A stretch of 64,000 nt of DNA. Origin: Acinetobacter bouvetii DSM 14964 = CIP 107468. GTDB taxonomy: Bacteria; Pseudomonadota; Gammaproteobacteria; Pseudomonadales; Moraxellaceae. The position numbers were made by a program, and so were the translations under genes. The number at the start of each line of letters is the position of its first letter. Positions within the stretch are counted from its first letter, which is position 1. Below are positions 42,805 through 52,663 of the stretch, piece after piece. Where the stretch lies: positions 665,166-729,165 of the forward strand of contig NZ_KB849726.1 of assembly GCF_000368865.1 (NCBI RefSeq). Direction: 5' to 3'. The notes beneath the pieces were generated by a model. It was not told the origin of the DNA. It saw only the letters and a program-made list of their open reading frames with translations, and did not search any database.

Positions 42805-43353
42805 ATGAATACTCAGCTATCATCAATGCAGGGCTTCACTTTAGTCGAATTGATGGTGGTTATTGTAATTATGGGCATCATGGTGTCATTGGTCATGATG
42901 AATATTGGCGGTACAGATCAGCGCAAGGCCATGCAGGCGCGTGAAGTGTTTCTTATGGACGTGCAGAAAATTCTGCGTGAATCCAATGATCAGTCCCGAA
43001 TTTTGGCGCTGAATGCGCAAGCGGCAACAGATGTAGCCGATTTTCAATATGATGTAATGGAATATCTGCCCAAACAGAACACAGAAAGCTTATTGAATCA
43101 GAATAATAATTGGCAAAATTACAAAGATTTTTCTATGCGGGTATTGCCTGAGCATGTCACTTTCAGTATTCAGCCTTTAGAACGCCGTTATGAAAATGCC
43201 AGTAACAGTGAACTCTTGAATCAGAATGCACCCAAGCTGATTTGGCTGGGCAATGGAGAGGTTAAACCTGTACGCATTCAGTTTTATTTTGAAGAGCGTC
43301 CTGTGGGCAATGAAATTGAGATTGACCATCTGGGAAAAATAAATGAAAGCTGA
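42805..43353 (+). CDS. gspH: Type II secretion minor pseudopilin GspH
   Basis: A 182-residue prepilin-like protein. A seven to nine residue leader precedes the PilD processing site G-FTLVELMVVIVIMGIM, with Glu5 in place. A periplasmic domain follows. The position first in an H-I-J-K run and the length indicate GspH (XcpU). It is part of the tip of the pseudopilus that pushes enzymes such as lipases through the secretin. The 3' end overlaps gspI by 11 bases. The rest of the T2SS genes are not in this window; in Acinetobacter they are dispersed. Confidence 0.9.
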   Translation: MNTQLSSMQGFTLVELMVVIVIMGIMVSLVMMNIGGTDQRKAMQAREVFLMDVQKILRESNDQSRILALNAQAATDVADFQYDVMEYLPKQNTESLLNQNNNWQNYKDFSMRVLPEHVTFSIQPLERRYENASNSELLNQNAPKLIWLGNGEVKPVRIQFYFEERPVGNEIEIDHLGKINES

Positions 43354-43783
43354 ATGTGCAAAGCAAGATTCTTTGACCTGTGCCGCGGTACAGCAGCGCA
43401 GTGCGAGAAGCTGTACAGGCTTTACACTGCTGGAAGTGATGGTCGCGCTGGCAATTTTTGCAACTGCGGCTATGGCTTTAACCAATGTCGCAATGCAATA
43501 CACGCAAGCCACTGCAAATGCTGTTTTAAGAACAAAGGCGCAGTTTGTTGTACTCAATGAAATTGCAAATATGGAAATAAACCGCGACTGGATGACTGGA
43601 ACATCTTCCAAGCAAGTCACACAGCAGGGAGAAAAGTGGCAAATTGATAAATCTGCACAGGCGACCGTTAGCCCTAATGTGCAGCGCATTGATGTGCAAA
43701 TCAGTTTAATGAATGCAGAAACGAACAAAGTTGAGTCAGGTATTACCACTTTGGTGTTCTTTAATCAGAAGGCCAAAGCTTGA
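43343..43783 (+). CDS. gspI: Type II secretion minor pseudopilin GspI
   Basis: A 146-residue prepilin-like protein with an unusually long leader. The cleavage site TG-FTLLEVMVALAIFATAAMAL comes after about 25 residues with three cysteines (AECAKQDSLTC). A later start, if one exists, would shorten it, but no internal Met lies before the site. Gln/Asn-rich periplasmic residues follow. Order, size and the ALTNVA stretch match GspI. It overlaps gspH and gspJ at both ends. Confidence 0.88.
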   Translation: MKAECAKQDSLTCAAVQQRSARSCTGFTLLEVMVALAIFATAAMALTNVAMQYTQATANAVLRTKAQFVVLNEIANMEINRDWMTGTSSKQVTQQGEKWQIDKSAQATVSPNVQRIDVQISLMNAETNKVESGITTLVFFNQKAKA

Positions 43784-44505
43784 TGCAGCCGAAAAATAAA
43801 ATAAATCAAACCCTATCTTCAGGTTTTACATTGGTTGAGCTGCTGGTGGCGGTTGCGATTTTTGCGGTGCTGTCTGCATTGGGCTGGAAAGTTTTTGACT
43901 ATATTGCCAAAGTCAAAGAGCGCAATACAATGCATGAGGTGCAGCTGTCGCAGCTGCAGGAAGCTTATCAGCAGATTTTGCGGGATACCGTACAGGCTGT
44001 GCCGCTAACGGCCAATATTAATGGCAATATTCAGCCAGCGCTGGTACTGCAAAATGGCCGTTTGAGTTTTAGTAAAACTGGGGTGACTGATCCTTTGAAT
44101 CAAGGTATTGCACCTGATGAACGCATTGAATATGCATACCGCGCAGAAGAAAAAAAACTCTATCGGCTCAAGTACAGCAATTTAAATCAGACAGGGCATG
44201 ATCAGCCAGATTCCAGTGTGCTTTTGGCAGATGCAGAGCAGTTTGAAATAACCGTGCTGAACCCGAATGAACTTAATAATTGGCCTGATCCATTGGCAAA
44301 TTTGTCGCAAGCCAGCGCACAGCAGCATTTTCCGCGGGGCTTAAAAATTAAGCTCAAGGTGAATAATGTGGAATATGAGTGGCTATTTAGCCTGCTGAAT
44401 ACGGATTTCCTTCAGAAAAGCAGTGTGGGGCAGGAGAGTGGCAATAGTGGCAGCGCTGGCGATTCAAGTCATGCAGGCGATACTCAAGGAGTGTCTGCGC
44501 AATGA
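43780..44505 (+). CDS. gspJ: Type II secretion minor pseudopilin GspJ
   Basis: A 241-residue prepilin-like protein with the cleavage site SSG-FTLVELLVAVAIFAVLSALGW and a long periplasmic domain; YRAEEKKLYRLKY and FPRGLKIKLKV are GspJ-like. The C-terminal ~25 residues are a low-complexity Gly/Ser/Asp-rich tail (SVGQESGNSGSAGDSSHAGD), longer than usual. It starts four bases before the gspI stop and ends four bases into gspK, so all four genes are coupled. Confidence 0.9.
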   Translation: MMQPKNKINQTLSSGFTLVELLVAVAIFAVLSALGWKVFDYIAKVKERNTMHEVQLSQLQEAYQQILRDTVQAVPLTANINGNIQPALVLQNGRLSFSKTGVTDPLNQGIAPDERIEYAYRAEEKKLYRLKYSNLNQTGHDQPDSSVLLADAEQFEITVLNPNELNNWPDPLANLSQASAQQHFPRGLKIKLKVNNVEYEWLFSLLNTDFLQKSSVGQESGNSGSAGDSSHAGDTQGVSAQ

Positions 44506-45479
44506 AGCTCGGCTGCAGAAAGGCATCCAGTCCGCATCAGCAAAGCGGCATTGCCTTGTTAACTATTTTAGTCATGGTGGCCTTGGCGACAATTTTGGCG
44601 GCCGGCATTGCAAAGCATCAAAGCAATACAGCAGAAGCGACGGCTTATTTAATGCGGCAAAATCAATCGCTGCTGTATGCGAAAAGTGCAGAAGTTTTTT
44701 TTGCAGAAATGCTGAAAGATGATGCTGAAAATGCTGGCGATGTCGATTCTCTGCAGGAGAATTGGGCCAAGCCGATGCCTGCTTTTCCTGTGGATGATGG
44801 CTATGTTTCCGGCGTGCTGGAAGATCAATCCGGTAAATTCAATCTGAACAGTTTGCTCAAAGCGGATGGCAGTGTGAATGAAAATGCCAAAAAATGGTTT
44901 GAAAAAATATTGGTAAAAGCGGGATTGCCTGCGCAGCTCAGTGAAGCGGTGATTGATTGGCAAGATGCAGACGATGAGCAGACGGGCTCAATGGGGGCGG
45001 AGTCAGGCTATTATCGAGGGTTACAAAATGCACCAATGCCGCCAAATGCGAAATTCCATCGTATAGAAGAACTCAAGCAAATCCGCGGCTTTGAGGATGG
45101 CAAATATAAATTAATAGCCGCCTACATTAGCGCCTTGCCAAGCAATGAAACCAAGGTGAACATCAATACTGCGCCTGCATTTTTATTGGCGAGCATGGAT
45201 GAGAAGCTGGATGCGCATGCTGTTCAGCAGCTCTTGGATAAGAAAAATGCAGCCTTGGAAAAATTTAATAACACAGCTGAGCTGTGGCAAGCCGAGCCTT
45301 TTTCATCAGTATCGGCAGAAAATAAGGCGATTGTCGGTGACTTGCTGGGTGTGCAGTCTAATTACTTCACAGCTAAAATCGAAATTGAACTCAGCGGCCG
45401 GAAACGTCAATTCAGTTCAGAATTGGTGAGAAAAGATAAGGAAGTTTATGTGGCTTACCGGAGCATGGCGCCATTCTAA
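44502..45479 (+). CDS. gspK: Type II secretion minor pseudopilin GspK
   Basis: A 325-residue prepilin-like protein, the largest minor pseudopilin, which caps the pseudopilus. The processing site is QQSG-IALLTILVMVALATILAAG; Glu5 is replaced by Thr, as usual for GspK. The periplasmic part contains the alpha-helical insert and the KVNINTAPAFLLASM stretch near residue 220 that is diagnostic for GspK. It ends the gspHIJK block. Confidence 0.92.
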   Translation: MKLGCRKASSPHQQSGIALLTILVMVALATILAAGIAKHQSNTAEATAYLMRQNQSLLYAKSAEVFFAEMLKDDAENAGDVDSLQENWAKPMPAFPVDDGYVSGVLEDQSGKFNLNSLLKADGSVNENAKKWFEKILVKAGLPAQLSEAVIDWQDADDEQTGSMGAESGYYRGLQNAPMPPNAKFHRIEELKQIRGFEDGKYKLIAAYISALPSNETKVNINTAPAFLLASMDEKLDAHAVQQLLDKKNAALEKFNNTAELWQAEPFSSVSAENKAIVGDLLGVQSNYFTAKIEIELSGRKRQFSSELVRKDKEVYVAYRSMAPF

Positions 45480-45600
45480 AATAGGCCTCAAAAGCCTCAT
45501 GCATTTTACCAATTGCATTGAACTGTAAAATTAATGCTCAAGGTTTTAGTTTTGCTTTATAATCCCGATAAATTCACAAGTTTTAATTGAATTACGGCAT

Positions 45601-46197
45601 ATGTTAATTCGTAAGTTATTTAAGTTTGAAAATGCTCATATTGTGCGTAACTGCACTTCAGACCGCTGCAAGCGTTCAATTCACGGGCACAGCTATAAAG
45701 TTGAGCTATTGCTTAAAGCTTCGAAATTAGATCATGGTCAAATGGTTTACGATTTTGGACTGCTGAAAGGCGTCATTAAAGACCTTTACGACAGTTTTGA
45801 TCATGCAATCTGTTTTTGGCAGCAAGACAATGCAGGCTATATTGAGGCGTGCAAAAACTTCAGTGCGCGCTGGGTGTCTTTGCCTGTGTCTCCATCGGCA
45901 GAACAGTTTTCAAGAATTTTCTTTTATTTGGCGCAGCAAGTGCTGGCATCGACCGAAACCCAAAATGGCGAAGGTGATGTTGAAGTCTATTCTGTGATTG
46001 TGCATGAAACTGATACGGGCTATGCGCAAAGTTTTGCAGAAGATATTACTAATAAGCAAATGGGCCTTTTAAATTTAGACCAGATTGAATTTTCAGAGCA
46101 GGTGAAAGCGGAGTGGGCAGATCCTGAAATGTTTGATAAATTAATCCGCGGCATTAAATTTCAAAATCCAAGCGTGGATTTGCAAGTTAAACTTTAA
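45601..46197 (+). CDS. queD: 6-carboxytetrahydropterin synthase QueD-like
   Basis: QueD converts dihydroneopterin triphosphate to 6-carboxytetrahydropterin in queuosine (preQ1) synthesis. The 198-residue protein has the zinc histidines His13 (FENAHIV), His28 and His30 (IHGHSY). The active-site Cys is probably Cys23, and DHAICF provides the catalytic His/Asp. E. coli QueD has about 120 residues; the extra ~70 include an insert (around 80-110) and a C-terminal extension EFSEQVKAEWADPEMFDKL. It is monocistronic. The Acinetobacter-type long form may have another partner or activity. Confidence 0.85.
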   Translation: MLIRKLFKFENAHIVRNCTSDRCKRSIHGHSYKVELLLKASKLDHGQMVYDFGLLKGVIKDLYDSFDHAICFWQQDNAGYIEACKNFSARWVSLPVSPSAEQFSRIFFYLAQQVLASTETQNGEGDVEVYSVIVHETDTGYAQSFAEDITNKQMGLLNLDQIEFSEQVKAEWADPEMFDKLIRGIKFQNPSVDLQVKL

Positions 46198-46242
46198 TGC
46201 AGCATTGCATGATTAAGCTAGAAAAGGAATTAGGTAGCAAGT

Positions 46243-46956
46243 ATGTCTTTATCTGAACAGCAGCAGGCTCAACTGGAAAAGGTGCAGCTTGAGGCGAGTT
46301 GGAAATACGGTTTAAGTGAATTTTTGCTTAGCCCGAAAATGGATGAATTAAAAGACTTTCTTGTTCAGGAAAAAAATGCGGATAAAGTAATTTATCCGCC
46401 AAGCTCATTGATATTCAATGCGCTGAATACTACGCCTATGCCGCATGTGAAGGTGGTGATTTTAGGCCAAGACCCTTATCATGGCCCAAATCAAGCGCAT
46501 GGCTTAAGCTTTTCGGTGCAGAAGGGGGTTGCATTGCCTCCATCTTTACGTAATATTTTTCATGAACTGCATAATGATTTAGGCATTGAAATTCCTAAGC
46601 ACGGCAACTTAACGCATTGGGCAGAACAAGGCGTTTTGCTGCTAAATGCTGTTTTGACCGTTGAAGCCGGTCAGCCGACGTCACATCAAAAACGCGGTTG
46701 GGAAGATTTTACGGACTATGTTATTGATGTGCTGAATGAGCAGCGAGAACATATTGTTTTTATCCTTTGGGGCGCGTATGCGCAGCGCAAAGGGCAGCGG
46801 ATTGACTCTAGTAAGCACTTGGTGCTGAAAGCGGCGCATCCATCACCTTTGGCTGCCAACCGAGGCGGTTTTTTTGGCTGCAAGGTGTTTTCAAAATCAA
46901 ATAATTATCTTAAACAACATGGCATTGAGCCTATAGATTGGCAGCTGGACGCATGA
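46243..46956 (+). CDS. ung: Uracil-DNA glycosylase
   Basis: Ung removes uracil from DNA. The 237-residue protein has the family-1 motifs [18 protein letters not shown] (catalytic Asp after GQ) and [15 protein letters not shown], plus [17 protein letters not shown]. Length is that of the family. The start ATG has TAGG about seven bases upstream. Its stop overlaps the ATG of the next gene (ATGA), so the two are translationally coupled although functionally unrelated. Confidence 0.97.
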   Translation: MSLSEQQQAQLEKVQLEASWKYGLSEFLLSPKMDELKDFLVQEKNADKVIYPPSSLIFNALNTTPMPHVKVVILGQDPYHGPNQAHGLSFSVQKGVALPPSLRNIFHELHNDLGIEIPKHGNLTHWAEQGVLLLNAVLTVEAGQPTSHQKRGWEDFTDYVIDVLNEQREHIVFILWGAYAQRKGQRIDSSKHLVLKAAHPSPLAANRGGFFGCKVFSKSNNYLKQHGIEPIDWQLDA

Positions 46957-48077
46957 CATATTCTCCCATTTCTAAACACTATCATCCGGATTTGATTGTA
47001 GAAGAAGCACAAAACGGCTGGCGCATTGTTCGCCTGAACCGTCCTAAATCTTTACATGCTCTGGATGAGTCTATTGCTTCTGCACTTTTGGAAGTATTTC
47101 AAGATCTACACGCAGATGATGCTGTCAAGGCAATTTGGCTGGATTCAACTACACCTAAAGCATTCTGCGCAGGCGGCGATGTGCGAAAACTTCGTCAGCT
47201 GGTGATTAATGATGAAGTTGAAACAGCCAATAAATTCTTTGAACAGGAATATGCTTTAGATCTTTTGTTGCATAACTACGCAAAACCAGTCTTAGTCTGG
47301 GGTGAAGGCTATGTGATGGGCGGTGGATTGGGCCTGTTTATGGCGGCGCCATTCCGTTTGGTGACGCCATACTCACGCCTTGCCATGCCGGAAATTAACA
47401 TTGGCCTGTATCCAGATGTGGGAGCAACCCGTTTCTTGGCAGACCGCGGCGCAATTGGATTATTCACAGGGCTAACCGGTTCAATCATGACGGCTGCTGG
47501 CGCTTACGGCATTGGCTGGGCAACGCATATTTGTGATGCGCAGCGCGACACTGTTTTAGAAAAAGTGATCAATATTGACTGGGAGCATTATCCAGCAGGT
47601 GATTTTCGTGCTATTGATGACACTTTAAACAGCATGCACCGTCCAGTAGGCCCTGGCCCACTGCAAAACTCATTAGATGTTATTCAGAGTGTTTGCCGCG
47701 GTGTGCATTTCGAGCATGACTATGAATCGATCATCGGCTTGAGCGATGCGCGCAGCGACTGGCTGCGTCAAGCCAGCGAAAATTTGCAAAAAGGTTCTCC
47801 AGCAACTGCGGCTCTGACTTGGCTGCTTTGGCAGTGGGGTAAGAAGGTTCATTCATGGAACGAAGTGTTTGAACTTGAAACCCAAATTTCAGATTGGAAA
47901 ATCCGTCATCCTGATTTTGTGGAAGGGGTGCGCGCGCGTTTGGTGGATAAAGACCTTTCTCCTGAATGGAAAATGGGCGCAGATTTATCACTGAAAGGTA
48001 TTTTGGCGGACAATCCCCCAGTCACCAACATTGAAAGCTGGAATGTGCTGTTAAAGCAATACGGTATTATTGACTGA
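46953..48077 (+). CDS. 3-hydroxyisobutyryl-CoA hydrolase-like crotonase
   Basis: A 374-residue crotonase-fold protein. The oxyanion-hole stretch [16 protein letters not shown] and the [18 protein letters not shown] motif place it with 3-hydroxyisobutyryl-CoA hydrolases of valine breakdown. The Glu in MPEI and the Asp in YPDVG match the catalytic pair. C-terminal regions ([14 protein letters not shown]) agree. The ATG in the ATGA overlap with ung is chosen over an in-frame TTG 15 bases earlier. No other valine-pathway genes are adjacent. Enoyl-CoA hydratase is the alternative label. Confidence 0.85.
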   Translation: MTYSPISKHYHPDLIVEEAQNGWRIVRLNRPKSLHALDESIASALLEVFQDLHADDAVKAIWLDSTTPKAFCAGGDVRKLRQLVINDEVETANKFFEQEYALDLLLHNYAKPVLVWGEGYVMGGGLGLFMAAPFRLVTPYSRLAMPEINIGLYPDVGATRFLADRGAIGLFTGLTGSIMTAAGAYGIGWATHICDAQRDTVLEKVINIDWEHYPAGDFRAIDDTLNSMHRPVGPGPLQNSLDVIQSVCRGVHFEHDYESIIGLSDARSDWLRQASENLQKGSPATAALTWLLWQWGKKVHSWNEVFELETQISDWKIRHPDFVEGVRARLVDKDLSPEWKMGADLSLKGILADNPPVTNIESWNVLLKQYGIID

Positions 48078-48084
48078 TACATAC

Positions 48085-48609
48085 ATGAGTGCAGAAACAC
48101 AATTTAGTGATGAATACTGGATGCAGCAGGCTTGCGAGCAGGCTGCATCTGCTGCGTTAATCGGGGAAATTCCTGTAGGCGCAATTATTGTCAGCAATCA
48201 TCAAATCATTGGCGCAGGTTTTAATGCGCCCATCAGTTTAAATGACCCGACGGCGCATGCTGAAATTCAAGCCATTCGTCAGGCTTGCCAATCCCTTCAA
48301 AACTACCGCCTGCCGGATGATGCAACACTGTATGTCACATTAGAACCGTGCACAATGTGTGTCGGCGCTTTGGTGCATGCGCGGATTAAGCGTGTGGTGT
48401 TTGGCGCGGTAGAGCCAAAAGCAGGTTCGCTGGTCAGTGTGCGCCAGCTGCTGCAAAGCGGCTACTATAATCACGTGTTTGAATTTGAACAGGGCTGTCT
48501 GCAGGAGCAGTGTTCTGCGCAGCTCAGCGCTTTTTTTAAAATGAGGCGTGAGCAAAAAAAACAGATGAAATTACTGGAAAGAATGAAAAATACAGATCAG
48601 TCTGAATAA
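48085..48609 (+). CDS. tadA: tRNA adenosine(34) deaminase TadA
   Basis: TadA deaminates A34 of tRNA-Arg(ACG) to inosine. I use MSAETQFSDEYWMQQA (174 residues); an upstream in-frame TTG overlaps the preceding gene and seems less likely. The zinc/catalytic site is HAE (TAHAEIQAIRQA) with PCTMC (LEPCTMCVGALVHARI). RVVFGAVEPKAGS is the family strand. The C-terminal ~15 residues are Lys/Met-rich. Confidence 0.95.
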   Translation: MSAETQFSDEYWMQQACEQAASAALIGEIPVGAIIVSNHQIIGAGFNAPISLNDPTAHAEIQAIRQACQSLQNYRLPDDATLYVTLEPCTMCVGALVHARIKRVVFGAVEPKAGSLVSVRQLLQSGYYNHVFEFEQGCLQEQCSAQLSAFFKMRREQKKQMKLLERMKNTDQSE

Positions 48610-48664
48610 ATTCAGGTAAAATAAAATGACAATATGAATTGTCAAAGAACAAAGGGTTATTTTT

Positions 48665-49096
48665 ATGAACGCGATGCAAGTCAAAAAAGAATTCAATGCA
48701 CCAGTAGAAAAGGTTTTCGAATTACTGTCTAAACACGCAACTTATAATGTTGCTTTTGCACCCGTTCAAGTGGTGCGGGTAAAAGATTCCGCAGATCTTC
48801 AGCGTCCAGACGGAGTAGGCTCAGTGCGCCGCTTAGGCTTGGGGCCGGTAAAACCGATTCAGGAAGAAATTACTGTGTTGGTTCCGAATCAGCGCATTGA
48901 ATATAAGATTATTAAAAATCCGCTGGTGAAACATCATTTGGGAATTATTGAATTTCAGCCAGTGGATGAAAATAAGACATTAGTGACTTATACCATCGAA
49001 TTTCAGGCGCGCGCGCCTTTTGTCAGCAAATTAGTGCTTGCGCAGCTGAAATCTGCGATTAAACTGGGTTTTTCAAAACTCGCAAAAACTGTGTAA
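48665..49096 (+). CDS. SRPBCC (START-like) family protein
   Basis: A 143-residue single-domain protein with the SRPBCC pattern. An N-terminal strand and helix (VKKEFNAPVEKVFELLSKH) lead into a seven-stranded sheet (GSVRRLGLGPVKPIQEEIT, NKTLVTYTIEFQARAP), ending in a long C-terminal helix. The fold binds hydrophobic ligands; no enzyme activity can be assigned. It starts 56 bases after tadA, and cmk follows almost directly. Confidence 0.8.
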   Translation: MNAMQVKKEFNAPVEKVFELLSKHATYNVAFAPVQVVRVKDSADLQRPDGVGSVRRLGLGPVKPIQEEITVLVPNQRIEYKIIKNPLVKHHLGIIEFQPVDENKTLVTYTIEFQARAPFVSKLVLAQLKSAIKLGFSKLAKTV

Positions 49097-49114
49097 GTAA
49101 TGGCGGAAAAGGCA

Positions 49115-49798
49115 ATGACAGTAAATATTATTACAATTGATGGGCCGAGCGGTTCCGGCAAAGGCACATTAGCAGCCAAATTGGCAGCGCATTATCAATA
49201 CCATCTATTGGATTCGGGCGCGCTGTACCGTTTGCTGGGTTTATCATTGCTTAATCAGGGTTTACAGGAAAAGCTAGACTCAGAATTGACAAAATGCGCC
49301 GAAATTGCAGCAAATTTAGACATAAAATTTATTACAACTGAATCGGGCGTTCAAGTTTTTCTGGATGGCCAAGATGTTACACAGACCATCCGTACAGAGC
49401 GTGTTGGCGAGTTTGCGTCAAAAGTGGCTGCAATTCCTGCACTTAGAACGGCATTGCTGGCGCGTCAGCATGCTTTTGCTCAAGCTCCCGGCTTAGTTGC
49501 AGACGGCCGAGACATGGCTACATTCATCTTTCCGAATGCTCAAGCCAAGATTTATCTGACCGCTTCTGCGCAGTCACGGGCAGCGCGCCGTGTAAAGCAG
49601 TTGCAGGGTATGGGGCTAGATGCTAAAATAAACGACATTTTAGCTAATATTGAAGCTCGGGATAAACGAGATATGGAGCGTACCATTGCTCCGCTCAAGC
49701 CGGCAGAAGACGCTTATATCATTGACAGCTCAGCATTGAGCATTGATGAGGTATTCAGTCTGATGACAGCATATATCGACAAACAATTAGCGAATTAA
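49115..49798 (+). CDS. cmk: Cytidylate kinase
   Basis: Cmk phosphorylates CMP and dCMP. I start at [17 protein letters not shown] (227 residues), matching family N-termini; GGAAAAGG precedes it. The ATG fifteen bases earlier is an alternative. Walker A is [31 protein letters not shown] and [14 protein letters not shown] are diagnostic NMP-binding and lid motifs. It is upstream of rpsA, the universal cmk-rpsA order. Confidence 0.96.
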   Translation: MTVNIITIDGPSGSGKGTLAAKLAAHYQYHLLDSGALYRLLGLSLLNQGLQEKLDSELTKCAEIAANLDIKFITTESGVQVFLDGQDVTQTIRTERVGEFASKVAAIPALRTALLARQHAFAQAPGLVADGRDMATFIFPNAQAKIYLTASAQSRAARRVKQLQGMGLDAKINDILANIEARDKRDMERTIAPLKPAEDAYIIDSSALSIDEVFSLMTAYIDKQLAN

Positions 49799-49906
49799 AG
49801 AATTTTACAGCAGAAGCATAGCTTGATCAGTTCTATATGGACTATGTAGACGCTTTATTAAACCGGCCTTGTCTGATCCAAGACCGCTGACTTTATCAGG
49901 TATATC

Positions 49907-51583
49907 ATGACCGAATCTTTTGCAGCCCTCTTTGAAGAAAGCGAATTAAACCTCAACGTTGAAAAGGGTGCTGTCATCCAAGGCGTTGTAGTAAGCATCG
50001 ACTCTGACTGGGTAACAGTTGACACTGGCCTTAAATCAGAAGGTATTGTTGACCGCGCTGAATTCTTAAATGAACAACGTGAACTTGAAGTTCAAGTTGG
50101 CGACACTGTAGACGTTGTTGTTGAAGCTCTTGACAACGGTATGGGTCAAACAGTTCTGTCTCGTGAAAAAGCGAAACGCGCTGAAACTTGGACTAAACTT
50201 GAAAAAATCTTTGAAGACGGCGAAATCGTTACTGGTGTTATCTCTGGTAAAGTTAAAGGCGGCTTCACTGTTGACATCGGTCCAGTACGTGCGTTCCTTC
50301 CAGGTTCTTTAGTTGATACTCGCCCTATTCGTGATACTACTCACTTAGAAGGCAAAGAGTTAGAATTTAAAGTAATCAAGCTTGATGCTAAACGTAATAA
50401 CGTTGTTGTATCTCGCCGCGCTGTTATGGAAGCTGAATCTTCAGCTGACCGTGAAGCTCTTCTTGCTCAGCTTGAAGAAGGTCAAACAGTTACTGGTACT
50501 ATCAAAAATCTTACTGACTACGGCGCATTCGTTGACCTTGGCGGTATTGACGGTCTTCTTCACATCACTGACATGGCTTGGAAACGCATCAAGCACCCTT
50601 CAGAAGTTGTTGAAGTGGGTCAAGAAGTTACTGTTAAAGTACTTAAATTTGACAAAGAGCGTAACCGTGTTTCACTAGGCCTTAAACAGCTTGGCGAAGA
50701 TCCATGGTTAGCGATCATGAACCGTTACCCTAAAGGTTCTATCGTTAAAGCGCGCGTAACAAACTTAACTGACTACGGCTGTTTCGCAGAAATCGCTGAA
50801 GGCGTTGAAGGTTTAGTACACGTGTCTGAAATGGACCACACTAACAAAAACATCCACCCGTCTAAAGTAGTTCAGATTGGTGACGAAGTTGATGTTATGG
50901 TTCTTGAAGTTGATGAAGAACGCCGCCGTATTTCTCTTGGTATCAAACAAACTCGTGCTAACCCATGGGAAGAGTTTGCTAAAGACCACGACAAAGGCGA
51001 AAAAGTTTCTGGTACGATCAAGTCTATCACTGACTTCGGTATCTTCATTGGTTTGCCAGGCGGTATTGATGGCCTAGTTCACTTGTCTGATATTTCTTGG
51101 AACGAACAAGGCGAAGAAGCTATCCGCCGTTACAAGAAAGGTGACACTGTTGAAGCGGTTATCCTGTCTGTAGACGCTGAAGGCAACCGTATCAGCCTTG
51201 GCATCAAACAATTGAACAACGATCCGTTCAATGACTTCTTGGCTGCTAACGAACGCGGTGCGCTTGTTAAAGGTACTGTAACTGCAGTTGACGCTAAAGG
51301 CGCTACTGTTAAGTTGGCTGACGAAGTTGAAGCTTCTTTGAAAGCATCTGAAATCAACCGCGACCGCGTTGAAGATGCAACTAAATTCTTAGAAGTTGGT
51401 CAAGAAGTTGAAGCGAAAATCATCAACGTAGACCGCAAATCACGCTCTATCAACTTGTCTATCAAAGCGAAAGACGAAGCTGAAGAGAAAGAAGCTGTAG
51501 CTAACTTGCGTCAAGCGTCTGCTTCTCAAGACAATGGTCCTAAGACTATTGGTGATTTGATCAAAGCTCAAATGAACCACTAA
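49907..51583 (+). CDS. rpsA: 30S ribosomal protein S1
   Basis: A 558-residue protein made of six S1 (OB-fold) repeats that recruits mRNA to the small subunit. Recurring [25 protein letters not shown] and RRISLGIKQ units are clear. The codon use is strongly biased (GTT, GCT, CGT, ACT) compared with neighbours, typical of a highly expressed gene. GG(T)A-type ribosome signal is weak, as usual for rpsA, which relies on its leader. It is preceded by cmk and followed by ihfB. Confidence 0.98.
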   Translation: MTESFAALFEESELNLNVEKGAVIQGVVVSIDSDWVTVDTGLKSEGIVDRAEFLNEQRELEVQVGDTVDVVVEALDNGMGQTVLSREKAKRAETWTKLEKIFEDGEIVTGVISGKVKGGFTVDIGPVRAFLPGSLVDTRPIRDTTHLEGKELEFKVIKLDAKRNNVVVSRRAVMEAESSADREALLAQLEEGQTVTGTIKNLTDYGAFVDLGGIDGLLHITDMAWKRIKHPSEVVEVGQEVTVKVLKFDKERNRVSLGLKQLGEDPWLAIMNRYPKGSIVKARVTNLTDYGCFAEIAEGVEGLVHVSEMDHTNKNIHPSKVVQIGDEVDVMVLEVDEERRRISLGIKQTRANPWEEFAKDHDKGEKVSGTIKSITDFGIFIGLPGGIDGLVHLSDISWNEQGEEAIRRYKKGDTVEAVILSVDAEGNRISLGIKQLNNDPFNDFLAANERGALVKGTVTAVDAKGATVKLADEVEASLKASEINRDRVEDATKFLEVGQEVEAKIINVDRKSRSINLSIKAKDEAEEKEAVANLRQASASQDNGPKTIGDLIKAQMNH

Positions 51584-51643
51584 GTAAGTGCTTGAATCGT
51601 ATTGTTAATGTAAGTTAATTAATACTTTTTACACAATTACTGT

Positions 51644-51681
51644 AAACGGTAGCGTAGTAAGTCATTATTACGCTACCGTTT
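51644..51681 (+). terminator. rpsA terminator
   Basis: A 13-bp perfect stem AAACGGTAGCGTA with its complement, a short AT-rich loop and a modest T-run. Confidence 0.85.
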
Positions 51682-51746
51682 TGTATTTAAACAGGTTATT
51701 ATCAGGAAATAGATTCCGAGTCGCTTGATAATTAAAGAGGTCGCAG

Positions 51747-52049
51747 ATGACTACTGAAGCACTTAATAAGTCAGATTTAATAGAGCGTATTTCTCTTAAA
51801 AACCCGCACTTAGCTGAACCGCTGGTTGAAGAAGCTGTTAAGATTATGATTGATCAAATGATCGAAGCTTTATCGACAGATAACCGTATTGAAATTCGCG
51901 GCTTTGGCAGTTTTGCCTTGCATCACCGTGAACCGCGTGTAGGGCGTAACCCGAAAACTGGCAAATCAGTTGAAGTTGCAGCGAAAGCAGTACCGCACTT
52001 CAAGCCAGGTAAAGCACTCCGTGATGCGGTAAATGAGTCTGCTGTATAA
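51747..52049 (+). CDS. ihfB: Integration host factor subunit beta
   Basis: IHF-beta pairs with IhfA to bend DNA at specific sites. The 100-residue protein has the HU/IHF signature [31 protein letters not shown] and [11 protein letters not shown]. Arg in RGFGSF and the Pro of the bending arm are present. The start has GAGG eight bases upstream. The rpsA-ihfB-lapA(yciS)-pyrF order is conserved in many gammaproteobacteria. Confidence 0.96.
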   Translation: MTTEALNKSDLIERISLKNPHLAEPLVEEAVKIMIDQMIEALSTDNRIEIRGFGSFALHHREPRVGRNPKTGKSVEVAAKAVPHFKPGKALRDAVNESAV

Positions 52050-52073
52050 TTTTAGATTCTTTCAGGAGTGTTT

Positions 52074-52439
52074 ATGCGTTACGTCTTAGTTATCTTACTG
52101 ATTGTTCTATTTGGGTATTCGCTATTTTTAGTGCTCCAGAACGGGACTGAATTGTCTGTAGATTTGCTGTTCACTCAGGTTCCGGCAATGCGTCTAGGGC
52201 TTTTGCTTCTGCTGACTTTGGCCTTGGGTATTGTGCTGGGTTTGCTGATAGGTGTTCAGATCTTTCGAGTATTCCAGAACAATTGGGAAATTAAGCGTTT
52301 GCGTAAAGATATTGACCGCTTGCGTAAAGAGCAAATTCAAGCTGCGCAAGCGGCTGCTGCGGAAGCTGCGGCATATGCAAGACATGAGAAGACAGTCTTG
52401 GATATTCAGCCGGATGAGCAAAAATCAACTCCTTTATAA
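52074..52439 (+). CDS. LapA/YciS-like membrane protein
   Basis: A 121-residue protein with two membrane helices (residues 1-19 and 40-63) around a short periplasmic loop (QNGTELSVDLLFTQVPAM), then a coiled-coil, Ala-rich cytoplasmic part. This is the LapA domain topology; E. coli LapA with LapB tunes LpxC levels and LPS synthesis. No lapB gene is adjacent. I use the ATG five bases after AGGAG rather than the GTG inside that site. Confidence 0.88.
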   Translation: MRYVLVILLIVLFGYSLFLVLQNGTELSVDLLFTQVPAMRLGLLLLLTLALGIVLGLLIGVQIFRVFQNNWEIKRLRKDIDRLRKEQIQAAQAAAAEAAAYARHEKTVLDIQPDEQKSTPL

Positions 52440-52504
52440 ATTTGATTTTTCTTGAAGCTGAAACAGCTTAAAGAAAATGGTTGCAGTATTTTTGAAATTT
52501 TAAG

Positions 52505-52535
52505 CACCCTGGATGAAAATTCAGGGTGTTTTTTT
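52505..52535 (+). terminator. Terminator after the lapA-like gene
   Basis: CACCCTG / CAGGGTG stem with an AT-rich loop and a T-run. Confidence 0.85.
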
Positions 52536-52599
52536 ATGGCATAAAATCTGTGGCTTAAATAAAAGTTTTCACATTTGCATGATCTTGGCAATTGGGACT

Positions 52600-52627
52600 T
52601 TGAGTGAACATGGTTAGCCTCTATAAT
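52600..52627 (+). promoter_or_regulatory. pyrF promoter
   Basis: TTGAGT, a 16-base spacer and TATAAT (52622-52627), 37 bases before the start codon. Confidence 0.6.
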
Positions 52628-52663
52628 GTGCTTTCTTTTTTGTCTGTTTAAAAGGGTAGTCTC

